Shown: positions 53,855 through 62,672, counted from the stretch's first letter. The stretch: DNA of 64,000 bases from Lentzea sp. NEAU-D7 (GCF_026242055.1 NZ_JAPJDL010000021.1:1-64000); one strand, 5' to 3'. The notes: generated by a model from the letters alone, not told the origin. Numbers and translations: made by a program.

Positions 53855-55174
53855 TCAGCGGCGAGCGGCGCCGGCTCGCCGTTCCTGCTGCAACTCCCGC
53901 TGATACCCGAGGAAGTCGACCTCCAGCGTGTGCCGGTTCGACTTCACGTACCGGCGCCGCAGCCTCTCCCGATAAGAGGTGATCTCCGCCTTCATCTCCG
54001 GCACCGGGGGCAGCGCCGCACGCCCGGAGATCAGGTCGGCGATCCACTCCGACTGGGCCTCGGCCAGCGGCATGATCGCCCCCAGCGGCTGGATCAGCCC
54101 GAGGAAGTACAGCCCGGGATGCGCCGGGTCCACGACGCGGCGATACAGCGACACGTCGTTGTCGGGAGACGACACCGCGGGGAACTCCGCCGCGGAGAGG
54201 AACGGGAACTCCACCTTGTACCCGGTGCAGTAGACGATCACGTCGACGTCCTCGCGCGACCCGTCGGCGAACACGACCCCGGACCCGTCGAGCCGCGACA
54301 GGTTCGGCTTCACGGTGATGTCGCCGTGCCCAAGCCGGGTGAGCAGGTCGTCGGACACCGTCGGATGGGCGGCGAGGATGCCGTGCGACGGCTCGGGCAG
54401 GCCGTAGTCGGAGAGCTTGCCGCGCGCCAGCCGGAGCATCACCCGCACGGACAGCGCCTGCAGCCACGCGGGCGCGAAGCGGGCGAGCGGCGAGGTCGTC
54501 AGGTGATCGGTCGGCATGCCGAAGAGGTACTTGGGCATGATGTGCGCTCCGCGGCGCATCGCCAGGAACGTCCGCGCCGACACCCGTGACGTCTCGACCG
54601 CGATGTCGCAGGCGGAGTTGCCGATGCCGAGAACCAGCACCTTCTTGTCCGCGAACCGTTCGGGTGTCTTGTAGAAGTGCGCGTGCATCTGCTCGCCGTC
54701 GAACGAGCCGGGGAACGCGGGCTCGGGCATCCGCGGCGACCAGTGGTGCCCGTTCGCGACGATCACCGAACGGTAGACCCCCGAAGTCTCCTCGCCGGTG
54801 TCGCGATCGCGCGTCGTGACGGAGTAGCCACCCGGTGCGACGGCGACGGAGGTGACCTCGGTCCGGAACCGGATGCGGTCGCGGAAGCCGTGGTGCTTCA
54901 CGAAGTCGTCGAAGTACTCGGCGATCTGGAAGTGGGAGGGATATGGGGGGAGGTGCGCGGGCATCGGGAAGGACTTGAACTCCATCATCTGCCGCGAGGT
55001 GTTGATGTGGAGGGACCGGTAGGCCGACGACATGCCGTTGTCGTTGAGGTAGCGCCAGTTCCCGCCGATCTCCGACCCGGTCTCGAAGCAGTCGAACTCG
55101 ATGCCGCGGGCGCCGAGGACCTGACAAGCGGCGATGCCCGACGAACCCGCTCCGATGACGCACACACGCTCCAT
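53855..55174 (-). CDS. Flavin-containing monooxygenase family protein
   Basis: A 439-residue FAD/NADPH-dependent oxygenase. The FAD-binding motif GAGSSGIAACQ is at residues 8-18, FETGSEIGGNWRY follows, and the NADPH-binding motif is GIGNSACDIA at about residues 185-195. The FMO-type linker VIVANGHHWSPRMP is present. It is similar to the FMO-like and Baeyer-Villiger-related enzymes common in actinobacteria. The start at 55174 lies close to the divergent secreted-protein gene. Substrate is unknown. Confidence 0.88.
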   Translation of the reverse strand: MERVCVIGAGSSGIAACQVLGARGIEFDCFETGSEIGGNWRYLNDNGMSSAYRSLHINTSRQMMEFKSFPMPAHLPPYPSHFQIAEYFDDFVKHHGFRDRIRFRTEVTSVAVAPGGYSVTTRDRDTGEETSGVYRSVIVANGHHWSPRMPEPAFPGSFDGEQMHAHFYKTPERFADKKVLVLGIGNSACDIAVETSRVSARTFLAMRRGAHIMPKYLFGMPTDHLTTSPLARFAPAWLQALSVRVMLRLARGKLSDYGLPEPSHGILAAHPTVSDDLLTRLGHGDITVKPNLSRLDGSGVVFADGSREDVDVIVYCTGYKVEFPFLSAAEFPAVSSPDNDVSLYRRVVDPAHPGLYFLGLIQPLGAIMPLAEAQSEWIADLISGRAALPPVPEMKAEITSYRERLRRRYVKSNRHTLEVDFLGYQRELQQERRAGAARR

Positions 55175-55316
55175 GCGACTGAAGTATTTTCACGTTCAGA
55201 GCGGCTGTCAATCATCGTGACCGAAGGCCTGGTCAGACGCCGCGGGTCGGTCGCGCGGCCGCCCGCTGAGTGGAACGGGGTGTGCCGGACCGGGTCCGCC
55301 CAATACTTTGTGCGCC

Positions 55317-55991
55317 ATGCGAAATCTTGTCGTGGCAGTCATGTCGGTACTGGCGTTCACGGTCTCCACCGGCACGGCGGCGGGCGCGCCGCTGCCGTGC
55401 CCGGAGATCTTCGCGACGAACAACACCGCGATCATCACCGACCCCGCCGATCCGCGGTTGCGGGACAGACTGGTCCGGTTCGACCACGAGGTGCGCGGCA
55501 TCGTGCGCGCCAACGGTGGCGTCACCCTCCGTTCGACACTGCTCGACGGCGTGTTCTGGTCGAGCGACTCCCAGCAGACGACGTTCGAGCGATCCCGCAA
55601 GTTCGACGTCACCCTCGACGAGGAAAGCCTGCGCCACACCGCGTCCTTGATCAGCAAGCAGTTCCGGCAGGAGTCGGTGCTCACGTTCCGCTTCCTGCCC
55701 GCCAACTCTCCGGAGGTCGACGCCGTCCAGGTCGAGGTCGACGGCGTCACCGCGACGCAGGTCCGCGAAGGCCTGCTCAAGGACGCGGTCGCGCGCGAGA
55801 AGCTGGGCGGCGGCAGTGTCACGTTGCAGAACAAGGCGATCCTGATCGCGGACGCGGGCGACCTGCCGACCGTGCGGGCGTTCGTCACCAGCATCGGCGG
55901 CGACATCGGCAAGGCGAAGGTGCGCAAGGGCACCTGGGAGTTCGTCAGCGCCGGGGAAACTCCTTTGTGGAACAAGCAAAACGCGGCCTAA
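55317..55991 (+). CDS. Secreted protein of unknown function
   Basis: A 224-residue exported protein. The signal peptide MRNLVVAVMSVLAFTVSTGTAAGA precedes a likely cleavage after AGA (about residue 24). The mature part has no cysteine pair pattern or catalytic motif that I recognise; a segment around EEFRQESVLTF-like repeats and VDGVTATQVREGLLKDAV resembles a carbohydrate-binding or inhibitor-type fold only vaguely. It is 10 bases upstream of the RtcB gene in the same direction. Function unknown. Confidence 0.7.
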   Translation: MRNLVVAVMSVLAFTVSTGTAAGAPLPCPEIFATNNTAIITDPADPRLRDRLVRFDHEVRGIVRANGGVTLRSTLLDGVFWSSDSQQTTFERSRKFDVTLDEESLRHTASLISKQFRQESVLTFRFLPANSPEVDAVQVEVDGVTATQVREGLLKDAVAREKLGGGSVTLQNKAILIADAGDLPTVRAFVTSIGGDIGKAKVRKGTWEFVSAGETPLWNKQNAA

Positions 55992-56001
55992 CCTCGTAGG
56001 C

Positions 56002-57180
56002 ATGGCAGCAACTGTGGTCCGCGGCCAGAACGTGGACATCCGAATGTGGACTCGACCGGACGAGGTCGAGGAGTTCGCCATGCGACAGCTCCAGAACATC
56101 TCCGCGCTGCCGTGGGCCGTGAAGCACATCGCGGTCATGCCCGACGTGCACTACGGGAAGGGCGCCACGGTGGGCTCGGTGATCGCGCTGCGCGACGCCG
56201 TCTCCCCCGCGGCCGTCGGCGTGGACATCGGCTGCGGCATGGCCGCCGTGCGCACCTCGCTCACGGCCAGCGACCTGCCGGAGACGCTGCGCGGTCTGCG
56301 GTCCCGCATGGAGGCCGTGGTTCCCGTCGGTTTCGGCCAGCACAAGGCGACGGCGTTCACCGAGAGGGACGCGTCCGACTGGGGCACGTTCTGGAGGAAG
56401 TTCGACGACCTCACGCCGGCCGTGAAGGCGCGCGCCGACAAGGCGATGCACCAGATGGGCACGCTCGGCGGCGGGAACCACTTCCTCGAGGTCTGCCTGG
56501 ACACCGACCAGCGGGTGTGGGTCATGCTGCACTCCGGGTCGCGCGGTATCGGCAACGAGCTCGCGCAGCACCACATCGCGGTGGCGCGCACGCTCGCGCA
56601 CAACTCCGAGCTGCCGGACCCGGATCTCGCCGTGTTCCTCGCGGGCACGCCCGAGATGGCGGCGTACCGTCACGACCTGTACTGGGCTCAGGACTATGCG
56701 CGACGCAACCGCGCCGTCATGCTGCGCCTGGTGTGCGACGTGCTGCGCGCCGAGTTCCCGCAGATCGCCTTCGAAGAGCCGATCAGCTGTCACCACAACT
56801 ACGTCTCCGAGGAGAACCACTTCGGCGAGGACGTGCTGGTGACGCGCAAGGGTGCGATCCGCGCCGGCCGTGGAGAGCTGGGCATCATCCCGGGTTCCAT
56901 GGGCACCGGTTCGTACATCGTGCGCGGACTCGGGAACCCCGACTCGTTCGAGTCCGCGTCGCACGGCGCCGGCCGGAGGATGTCGCGCAACAAGGCCCGC
57001 AAGACGTTCACGACGCAGGATCTCGCCGCCCAGACAAGTGGTGTCGAGTGCCGCAAGGACTCCGGTGTCGTGGACGAGATTCCGGGCGCATACAAGGACA
57101 TCGACACCGTGATGGCGAACCAGTCGGACCTGGTCGAGGTGGTCGCCAAGCTCAAGCAGGTCGTTTGTATCAAGGGTTGA
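56002..57180 (+). CDS. rtcB: RtcB-type RNA-splicing ligase
   Basis: A 392-residue RtcB ligase that joins 2',3'-cyclic phosphate (or 3'-phosphate) to 5'-OH RNA ends using GTP and Mn2+. All key motifs appear: GVDIGCGMAAVR, TLGGGNHFLEV, LHSGSRGIGN and SCHHNYVSEENHFGEDV, with the guanylylated histidine in SHGAGRRMSRN near the C-terminus. The start is an ATG 10 bases after the preceding stop. There is no RtcA or archease gene nearby. A hairpin follows its stop. Confidence 0.94.
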   Translation: MAATVVRGQNVDIRMWTRPDEVEEFAMRQLQNISALPWAVKHIAVMPDVHYGKGATVGSVIALRDAVSPAAVGVDIGCGMAAVRTSLTASDLPETLRGLRSRMEAVVPVGFGQHKATAFTERDASDWGTFWRKFDDLTPAVKARADKAMHQMGTLGGGNHFLEVCLDTDQRVWVMLHSGSRGIGNELAQHHIAVARTLAHNSELPDPDLAVFLAGTPEMAAYRHDLYWAQDYARRNRAVMLRLVCDVLRAEFPQIAFEEPISCHHNYVSEENHFGEDVLVTRKGAIRAGRGELGIIPGSMGTGSYIVRGLGNPDSFESASHGAGRRMSRNKARKTFTTQDLAAQTSGVECRKDSGVVDEIPGAYKDIDTVMANQSDLVEVVAKLKQVVCIKG

Positions 57181-57206
57181 TGTTTCCCTTGTGGGTGAAC
57201 GGGAAG

Positions 57207-57250
57207 CCTCCAGGACAGCAGAGTCTTTCTTGCCTGTCTTGGAGGTTTTT
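57207..57250 (+). promoter_or_regulatory. Terminator-like hairpin carrying the next gene's ribosome binding site
   Basis: A 12-bp stem with one G-U pair: CCTCCAGGACAG (57207-57218) and CTGTCTTGGAGG (57234-57245), a 15-base loop, then TTTTT. It terminates after rtcB, but the 3' arm ends in GGAGG, seven bases before the ATG at 57253. So the same hairpin can hide the ribosome binding site of the following gene. Confidence 0.7.
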
Positions 57251-57252
57251 CC

Positions 57253-57837
57253 ATGTCAACGGGCGCCATCATCGGCCTGGTGGTCGCGGTTCTAGTGGTG
57301 CTGGCGGTCCTCGCGTTCGTGCTGAGGCCCGCTATGCAGCGCAAGAAGCTGCGCGACCGCTTCGGCCCCGAATATGACCGCGCGGTCACGGACAGCGACA
57401 GCAGATCGGCCGCGGAAAAGGAACTCGCCGAGCGGGAGCACCGCCACAGCGAGTTCGACCTGAAGCCGCTTTCCCAGACGGCGCAGGAGAGTTACCGCCG
57501 CCACTGGGCGAACGTGCAGACGAAGTTCGTCGACTCGCCGGAGAGCGCCATCGCCGACGCCGACCGCCTCGTGACCGATCTGATGGCCGAGCGCGGCTAC
57601 CCCACTGAGGGGTACGAGGCGCAGCTGAGCGTCCTGTCCGTCGAGCACGCACGGACGCTGGAGCACTACCGCAAGGCGCACGACATCTCGGAGCGCCAGG
57701 AGATCGGCGAGGCGAGCACCGAGGACTTGCGCACCGCGATGGTGCACTACCGCGAGCTGTTCACCGATTTGCTGGAACGCGGCGCAGAGCCGCGCAAGGA
57801 CAGGGAAGCCGTGCGGAAGGAGAAGACCGATGTCTGA
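57253..57837 (+). CDS. Membrane-anchored protein of unknown function
   Basis: A 194-residue protein with one N-terminal transmembrane helix (about residues 5-25, IIGLVVAVLVVLAVLAFVL) and a charged, helix-rich cytoplasmic part. A conserved segment RHWANVQTKFVDSPESAIADADRLVTDLM (about 90-118) and LRTAMVHYRELFTDLL recur in the protein encoded next (57830-58492). The two therefore share a homologous C-terminal domain, probably from a local duplication. Its stop lies eight bases inside the next start. Translation may be controlled by the hairpin at 57207-57250. Confidence 0.78.
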   Translation: MSTGAIIGLVVAVLVVLAVLAFVLRPAMQRKKLRDRFGPEYDRAVTDSDSRSAAEKELAEREHRHSEFDLKPLSQTAQESYRRHWANVQTKFVDSPESAIADADRLVTDLMAERGYPTEGYEAQLSVLSVEHARTLEHYRKAHDISERQEIGEASTEDLRTAMVHYRELFTDLLERGAEPRKDREAVRKEKTDV

Positions 57838-58492
57838 GGCACCGACTCACGCCGCGGGGGTTCCGACTCCTGCTCGGCCGCAACAGACCGAGCGCAGCCC
57901 GCAGACGGAGCGCATGCCGCAGCAGCCGCAGCGCACCGATGCGGTGCGGACCGACGCGCAGCGCACTGAGGCACAGCGGACCGACGCTCAGCGCACGGAC
58001 GCTCAGCGCACGGACGCTCAGCGCACGGACGCTCAGCGCACGGACGCTCAGCGCACGGATGCTCAGCGCACCGAAGCGCAGAGGACCGAGGGCCAGCGTG
58101 CCGACGTCCAGCGCACCGAAGCCTCACGAACCGAGGCCCAGCGCGCCGATCACCAGCGCACCGAAACGCAGCGCGGTGAACACGAGCGCGACGAGCGCCG
58201 CATGGAGCAGAACCGCGCCGAGCAGCACACCGGCTCGCAGCACGCCGACTCCCGGCCGTCCAGCAAGCTCGAGGACGAGTGGCAGGCGGTGCAGTACGAG
58301 TTCGTCGACGACCCGAAGGCGGCCGTCCGCAAGGCAGACGAACTCGTGACTCGCGCGCTGGAGGAGCTGAACACGCGGCACCGCTCCCTCACCAAGCAGC
58401 TCGAGGGAAACGGTGATCCACAGACAGAGGACCTGCGACTGGCTCTCCACCGGTATCGGGAACTCTTCAAGTCGCTGGTCGCCGTCAAGTAA
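57830..58492 (+). CDS. Repeat-rich protein with QRTDA pentapeptide array
   Basis: A 220-residue protein with three parts. Residues 1-33 are Pro/Gln-rich. Residues 34-123 are about 18 tandem pentapeptides of the form QRTDA/QRTEA (six perfect QRTDA in a row), a charged, probably extended or coiled-coil region. The C-terminal 85 residues carry the domain shared with the preceding gene (WQAVQYEFVDDPKAAVRKADELV...LRLALHRYRELFKSL). It overlaps the upstream gene by eight bases. At DNA level the repeats are a 15-bp minisatellite. Function unknown. Confidence 0.8.
   Translation: MSEAPTHAAGVPTPARPQQTERSPQTERMPQQPQRTDAVRTDAQRTEAQRTDAQRTDAQRTDAQRTDAQRTDAQRTDAQRTEAQRTEGQRADVQRTEASRTEAQRADHQRTETQRGEHERDERRMEQNRAEQHTGSQHADSRPSSKLEDEWQAVQYEFVDDPKAAVRKADELVTRALEELNTRHRSLTKQLEGNGDPQTEDLRLALHRYRELFKSLVAVK
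57929..58198 (+). repeat. 15-bp in-frame minisatellite
   Basis: Tandem 15-bp units encode QRTDA-type pentapeptides. Four successive units (57986-58045) are identical, GCTCAGCGCACGGAC, and the fifth (58046-58060) differs only at its last base. Outer units are more divergent (QRTEA, QRTEG, QRADV, SRTEA, QRADH). The length is always a multiple of three, so copy-number changes keep the frame. Confidence 0.9.
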
Positions 58493-58504
58493 CTGCTGGA
58501 AGCC

Positions 58505-58576
58505 CCGGCGCCGTGGCCGTAACAGGTGGCGGCGCCGGCAGGCGTGTCCGAACTTCCCCGATCAGCTGGGAAGTTC
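58505..58576. terminator. Two hairpins between convergent genes
   Basis: The first has arms CCGGCGCCG (58505-58513) / CGGCGCCGG (58530-58538); the second GAACTTCCC (58550-58558) / GGGAAGTTC (58568-58576), which overlaps the stop of the minus-strand gene. They lie between the convergent repeat protein and a small hypothetical gene and probably terminate both. Confidence 0.6.
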
Positions 58577-58903
58577 GCGGATCTCCATCTCGAGGACGTC
58601 GATCTCGTCGCTGATCGCCTCGTCGAGCATGTCGTCCAGCAACTTTCGGCACTCCGCCGATCCGCAACGCGGCAGTCCCGCGCCGAACCTCGGCACCTGC
58701 TCCCACCACACCGCCGGGTTGTTCCAGAACGACCCGGATCCCTGGTCGACACCTTCGAGGCAACGCAGCCTCTGGTCGGTCGCCGGAAGAGCTCGCACGA
58801 ACTCGATGAACAACGCGAGTGCGTCGGGATTGCTCACCGGGACCGCGCCGTAACCGCGCAGACAGTCCTCGAGTTCTGCGAGGAACTCCGCCTTGAAGGA
58901 CAC
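58562..58903 (-). CDS. Small hypothetical protein
   Basis: A 113-residue soluble protein with no recognised family. It has three cysteines (CLRGYG, CLEGVD, CGSAEC region), a Trp-rich segment (SFWNNPAVWWEQVPRF) and an acidic helical C-terminus (LDDMLDEAISDEIDVLEMEIRELPS). The GTG at 58903 is the best start; a longer frame exists upstream but is Cys/Arg-rich and not protein-like. It lies downstream of the large STAND gene, in the same direction, separated by 154 bases. It may be a real but uncharacterised small gene. Confidence 0.6.
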   Translation of the reverse strand: MSFKAEFLAELEDCLRGYGAVPVSNPDALALFIEFVRALPATDQRLRCLEGVDQGSGSFWNNPAVWWEQVPRFGAGLPRCGSAECRKLLDDMLDEAISDEIDVLEMEIRELPS

Positions 58904-59057
58904 GGCACACCCCGCTCCTCCGCACCGTCGCGGACGTCCTGAAAGTTCGTGACAACAACAGTACCTCCGCAACTCGGGCGGGAAACGAGTGCGAACGGGC
59001 GGTATCTCTCCCGCGCCCGCACGGGGCCTGGTGACCCGCAGTCACTTCACCTGCTGG

Positions 59058-62000
59058 TCATGTTCCTTCGTGGGAGACGTAGCGCGACGCCAGGAAACCG
59101 TTGTCCAGCTTGACGATCTGCCCCACGACCAGCTTGTCGACCGGGTCCGCGCCGGACGTGCCGCTCGCGCCGGTCCGGTCGAACGTCAGCCTCCCGGACG
59201 CGCCCGGGAAGTCACGCAAAGTGCGCAACCTGTCGTAGACGTTTTCTCGTGACGCCCCAACGGAGGTATGCCTCGCGACGACGTTGATGGCGTCGTAGGC
59301 GAGCAGGACGTGTCCGTTGGGGCCCGAAAGAAATGCTCTGCGCGCATGCTTCTTCTGAGCTGCCTCGTACGTGGTGAAGAACTGTTGCGTCGGTTGGGGA
59401 ATCGGCTCACGGCTCGGCGTCCACGCGAACGTCGTGAAGTAGAGCCGACCGTCGGCGAATCGTTTGATGTCTTCCAAATCCGTGAAGTTCGTCGTCTCGA
59501 GCTGGGTCAGGTCGTCGCCGCCGAACACCACCGGGTCGGTGCAGTTGCTGTGGCTCAGCTCGGTCAGCAGTCCGCCGACCTCCGCGGTGCGGCCGGTGTA
59601 GAGGATGAGCGGGTTCGGTGACTTCCCGCAGATGTCCGTCACCACCTTGCCGAGCTGCGTGGTGACGGTGTTGGCGGTGTCGTCGTAGTCGTGCCGTTCG
59701 GGCTTGAGCACGTTCTGGAACTGGTCGGCGAGATCCGAGCTGTATTCGTCGCCGGGGCTGCGCACGAGGTGCATCGGGCGGCCGCGCAGCGCTTCGGTGC
59801 GCTCGATGATGCGCGCGGCGACCTGCGCCTGGCGGTCGTTGGCCGGAGCGACGCGGAAGAAGTACGGCTTCTGGCTGAAGTTCGTCGACGACAACGACGA
59901 GCCGACCATCGGGATCCCCGCCGAGTGGTCCTTGGACGGCCCCAGCACGGCGAGCGCGGACTGCGTGGTCTCGCGGCTCTGCCCGAGGCCGGTCACGGCG
60001 ATCACCGACCGGTCGCGCTCCGCGTAGGCGCGGATCTGCTCCGCGACCTTCACCGCGTACTTGGACTCACCGCCGAAGTTCGCGAGAACGAGACGCACCA
60101 ACGGATTGCGGCCGAGTCCGTCGAGCTGGTTCCAGTCGCGCTGGGCGAGATAGGCGCCGCGCAGCTCGTTGACACCGGCGGACAGGTCGCGCTTCACGCG
60201 TTCGCTGGAACTGAGCATCGTGGCGACGACGATCGTGACGACGCTGCGGTCCTTCACCTTGGCGGCGCGGTCGTTCTCCTCCGCGATGAGCTTCGCGAGC
60301 TCCCCGACCTCGGCGTCGTCGTTGTTCTGCGCGGCCGGGTCGCCGTAGGCGAACCTTCCGGGCTTCTCGCTCAGGCCGACGCATTGCACTCCGTCCATCT
60401 TGGACATGCGCGGACGCTCACCGGAGAGGTCCGCGACGAGTTCGGCGGGCTCGAGAACGCCGTAGCGCAGGCAGTGCGTGCTGTTCTGGAAGTAGAAAGC
60501 CGCGCCGTACACCACAAGCAGCACCACGACGAGGTAGACGGCCACGCGGCGCACCGAGTTGCGGCCGGGCCAGCGCCGCGGATACGGGAACCTGCCGACG
60601 GTGGACGGTTTCGGCAGCGATGCCGGGGGCGATGCGGGAGTGTTGTGTTCGAGTGCGCGTTTCATCGCGCGGTAGGAGGTCAGGCGTTCCTCGGCACCGT
60701 CGAGTTCCTGATGAGCACGCAGAACCCGGTCGTACATCTCGACGGTCGGACGGTGGGTCCGGCTGCGGGAGCGCAGCTCCCACGTCGCGATCACCGCGTC
60801 CTCCAGCAGCCCGGTCTCCGGGCGCACCACGCTGTCGTAACGGCGGTGCAGGTTGCGCGTGGTGCCGCTCCTGAGGCGCTCCCACCACGTGCGCGGCTCT
60901 TCCTCGTGCTCCGGTTCCCCTTCGCCGGGCGGCATCGGGGCTTCGGCGATGGCGGCGAGCTCGGCGATCCAGCGGTCGCTGCGCTCGTCGACGTGCGGTC
61001 GCAGACGATGAGCGACGAGGTGGACCTGGCCGAGCGCGAGTGCGTGGTAGAGCATGTCCTCGCGTTGCCCGAGGCTCTCATAGCGGTCCTTCAGCAAGCG
61101 GTGGACGTGCACGTGCGAGAACGGCTGATCCGCCGGGACCTCGCGGAGCCGGCGCACGAGAAGGTCGCGCAACAGCGGATGCAGCACGAAGTTGTCGCCG
61201 TCCTGCCTCACGAAACTGAGCTGTGCCAGCAGGGCTCGCATGTTCTCGGCCGACCACGACGGCGGCAGCAGCGCGCGGATCACGTGCCGGTCGAGGACGC
61301 GCGGAGCGGCGAGGCGGGCGAAGATCTCGCGCGCGGCCTCCCGTTCGGGCATCTCCTCGGTGCCCGGAATCCGTTGGAAGAAGCGGAGAAGGAGGTAGTC
61401 GCCGACCGAGGCGTCCTGGAACGTCGTGGTCTCGTCGACGGGCAGCCGTTCGTCGAAGACCGAACGCACGGACGGCAGCACCTGGTCGCGGGCGAACACG
61501 AACTGCACGAGCTGGATGGCGAGCCGCACCGCGAGCGGGTGGCCGTGCGTGACCTCCTGCAGTTCCTCCACGAGCGCCTCGGACTCGACAGTGCTGTTGC
61601 GGGTGCGGTTCCACTCGGCGAGGAACTGCCGCGTCTGCGCGAGCGTGAACGGTTCCAGGCGCACCGGCTTGAAGACTTCGGAGCCGTCCAGCGAGGGCGC
61701 GGACTGCTTGGTGGCGATCACGAGCAGCGGCACGTGCGGTTCCTTGGCGCGCCGCTCGGCCAGCAGGCTGAGGAAGTCGGTCGCCCGCGCGGCGGGCCGC
61801 GGCCGTTTCGGCGGCAGGTAGGAGTCGATGCCGTCGAGCAGGTCGGCGCCGTCGAGCAGGAGGAGGCTGTTCATCCTGCGGTAGCGGCGGAACCGGTAGG
61901 CGGCCGTGATGTCGGCGAGGAACGCCGCGACGAGCAGGCGGTCGATCTGCAGCGTGTCGCCGGCGCGGTTGAGGCTCCACGTGTGCACGAGCGCGGCGTC

Positions 62001-62621
62001 GAACTTCACGCTGTGCCTGCTGCCGGGCCCGGCCTTCAGCTCTTCACCGACGTAGTTCTCGAACCAGCGCAACGCGCTCGCGACGCGCGGCCCGCCCAGC
62101 AGCCAGCGCAACGGCCGCGGCGCCACGACCGCGAGACCGATGAGCCACAGCAGCAGGGGCCGCAGCACCTTGCCGAGCCCCTGGGCTGGCGGCAGCATCT
62201 CGACGACCTCGGCGGCGTCCGCGACCGCGACGAGCCGGGTCATCTGCTTGGCGGCGAGCTCGCGGGCGCGGTGGTGCGGATCGTCGGCCGGCTCGGTGTA
62301 CAGCGCGAGCCGGGCGAGGTCGTAGCGCGGCAACCGCATGCGGCCGAACTCTGCGTGCTGGTAGGACCGCAGCTGCTCGGCGGCGACGTCGAGGATGTCC
62401 TTGCAGGAACGGGATCCGGCCTTGTCGAGGTCGACCTTGGCCGTGGGCGCGTCGCGGTAGCGGCGGTGGACGTGGTCGAGCAACGACGTCTTGCCGCTGC
62501 CGCCGGGACCGAACGCGACGATCACCGGCAGGGGGTGTTTCGCGCGGCGTTCCACCAGGGACTCCACCAGTGCGGTGATGTCGTCCCTGCCGACGAGCCC
62601 GATCTCCGGTTCCAGCGCCAT
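59058..62621 (-). CDS. STAND-type NTPase fused to an extracytoplasmic substrate-binding domain
   Basis: A 1187-residue protein with an unusual architecture. The N-terminal part is a P-loop NTPase: Walker A GPGGSGKT at residues 38-45, Walker B NSLLLLDGAD at about 251-260, and the STAND-type GxPLA motif GHPLAVRLA near residue 360. A helical winged-helix/TPR-like part (about 400-660) follows. One transmembrane span at about 691-711, preceded by basic residues (RRWPGRNSVRR), indicates N-inside topology. Residues about 745-1187 form a type I periplasmic-binding fold (SVVTIVVATMLSS...PLVRLVLANFGG...SVIAVTGLGQSRETTQ...PYFFRVAPANDRQ), as in Leu/Ile/Val receptors. It is probably a ligand-sensing signal-transducing NTPase. 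A GntR gene lies 51 bases upstream. Confidence 0.85.
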   Translation of the reverse strand: MALEPEIGLVGRDDITALVESLVERRAKHPLPVIVAFGPGGSGKTSLLDHVHRRYRDAPTAKVDLDKAGSRSCKDILDVAAEQLRSYQHAEFGRMRLPRYDLARLALYTEPADDPHHRARELAAKQMTRLVAVADAAEVVEMLPPAQGLGKVLRPLLLWLIGLAVVAPRPLRWLLGGPRVASALRWFENYVGEELKAGPGSRHSVKFDAALVHTWSLNRAGDTLQIDRLLVAAFLADITAAYRFRRYRRMNSLLLLDGADLLDGIDSYLPPKRPRPAARATDFLSLLAERRAKEPHVPLLVIATKQSAPSLDGSEVFKPVRLEPFTLAQTRQFLAEWNRTRNSTVESEALVEELQEVTHGHPLAVRLAIQLVQFVFARDQVLPSVRSVFDERLPVDETTTFQDASVGDYLLLRFFQRIPGTEEMPEREAAREIFARLAAPRVLDRHVIRALLPPSWSAENMRALLAQLSFVRQDGDNFVLHPLLRDLLVRRLREVPADQPFSHVHVHRLLKDRYESLGQREDMLYHALALGQVHLVAHRLRPHVDERSDRWIAELAAIAEAPMPPGEGEPEHEEEPRTWWERLRSGTTRNLHRRYDSVVRPETGLLEDAVIATWELRSRSRTHRPTVEMYDRVLRAHQELDGAEERLTSYRAMKRALEHNTPASPPASLPKPSTVGRFPYPRRWPGRNSVRRVAVYLVVVLLVVYGAAFYFQNSTHCLRYGVLEPAELVADLSGERPRMSKMDGVQCVGLSEKPGRFAYGDPAAQNNDDAEVGELAKLIAEENDRAAKVKDRSVVTIVVATMLSSSERVKRDLSAGVNELRGAYLAQRDWNQLDGLGRNPLVRLVLANFGGESKYAVKVAEQIRAYAERDRSVIAVTGLGQSRETTQSALAVLGPSKDHSAGIPMVGSSLSSTNFSQKPYFFRVAPANDRQAQVAARIIERTEALRGRPMHLVRSPGDEYSSDLADQFQNVLKPERHDYDDTANTVTTQLGKVVTDICGKSPNPLILYTGRTAEVGGLLTELSHSNCTDPVVFGGDDLTQLETTNFTDLEDIKRFADGRLYFTTFAWTPSREPIPQPTQQFFTTYEAAQKKHARRAFLSGPNGHVLLAYDAINVVARHTSVGASRENVYDRLRTLRDFPGASGRLTFDRTGASGTSGADPVDKLVVGQIVKLDNGFLASRYVSHEGT

Positions 62622-62672
62622 GATCTTCAGACGCTGCAGAGACCGCTGGTGTTCCGTGCCGAACGAATCTGG

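Noticed and set aside
57929..58198. Possible CRISPR array in the 15-bp repeats
   Set aside because: Units are 15 bp, directly adjacent without spacers, and in frame with a coding region.
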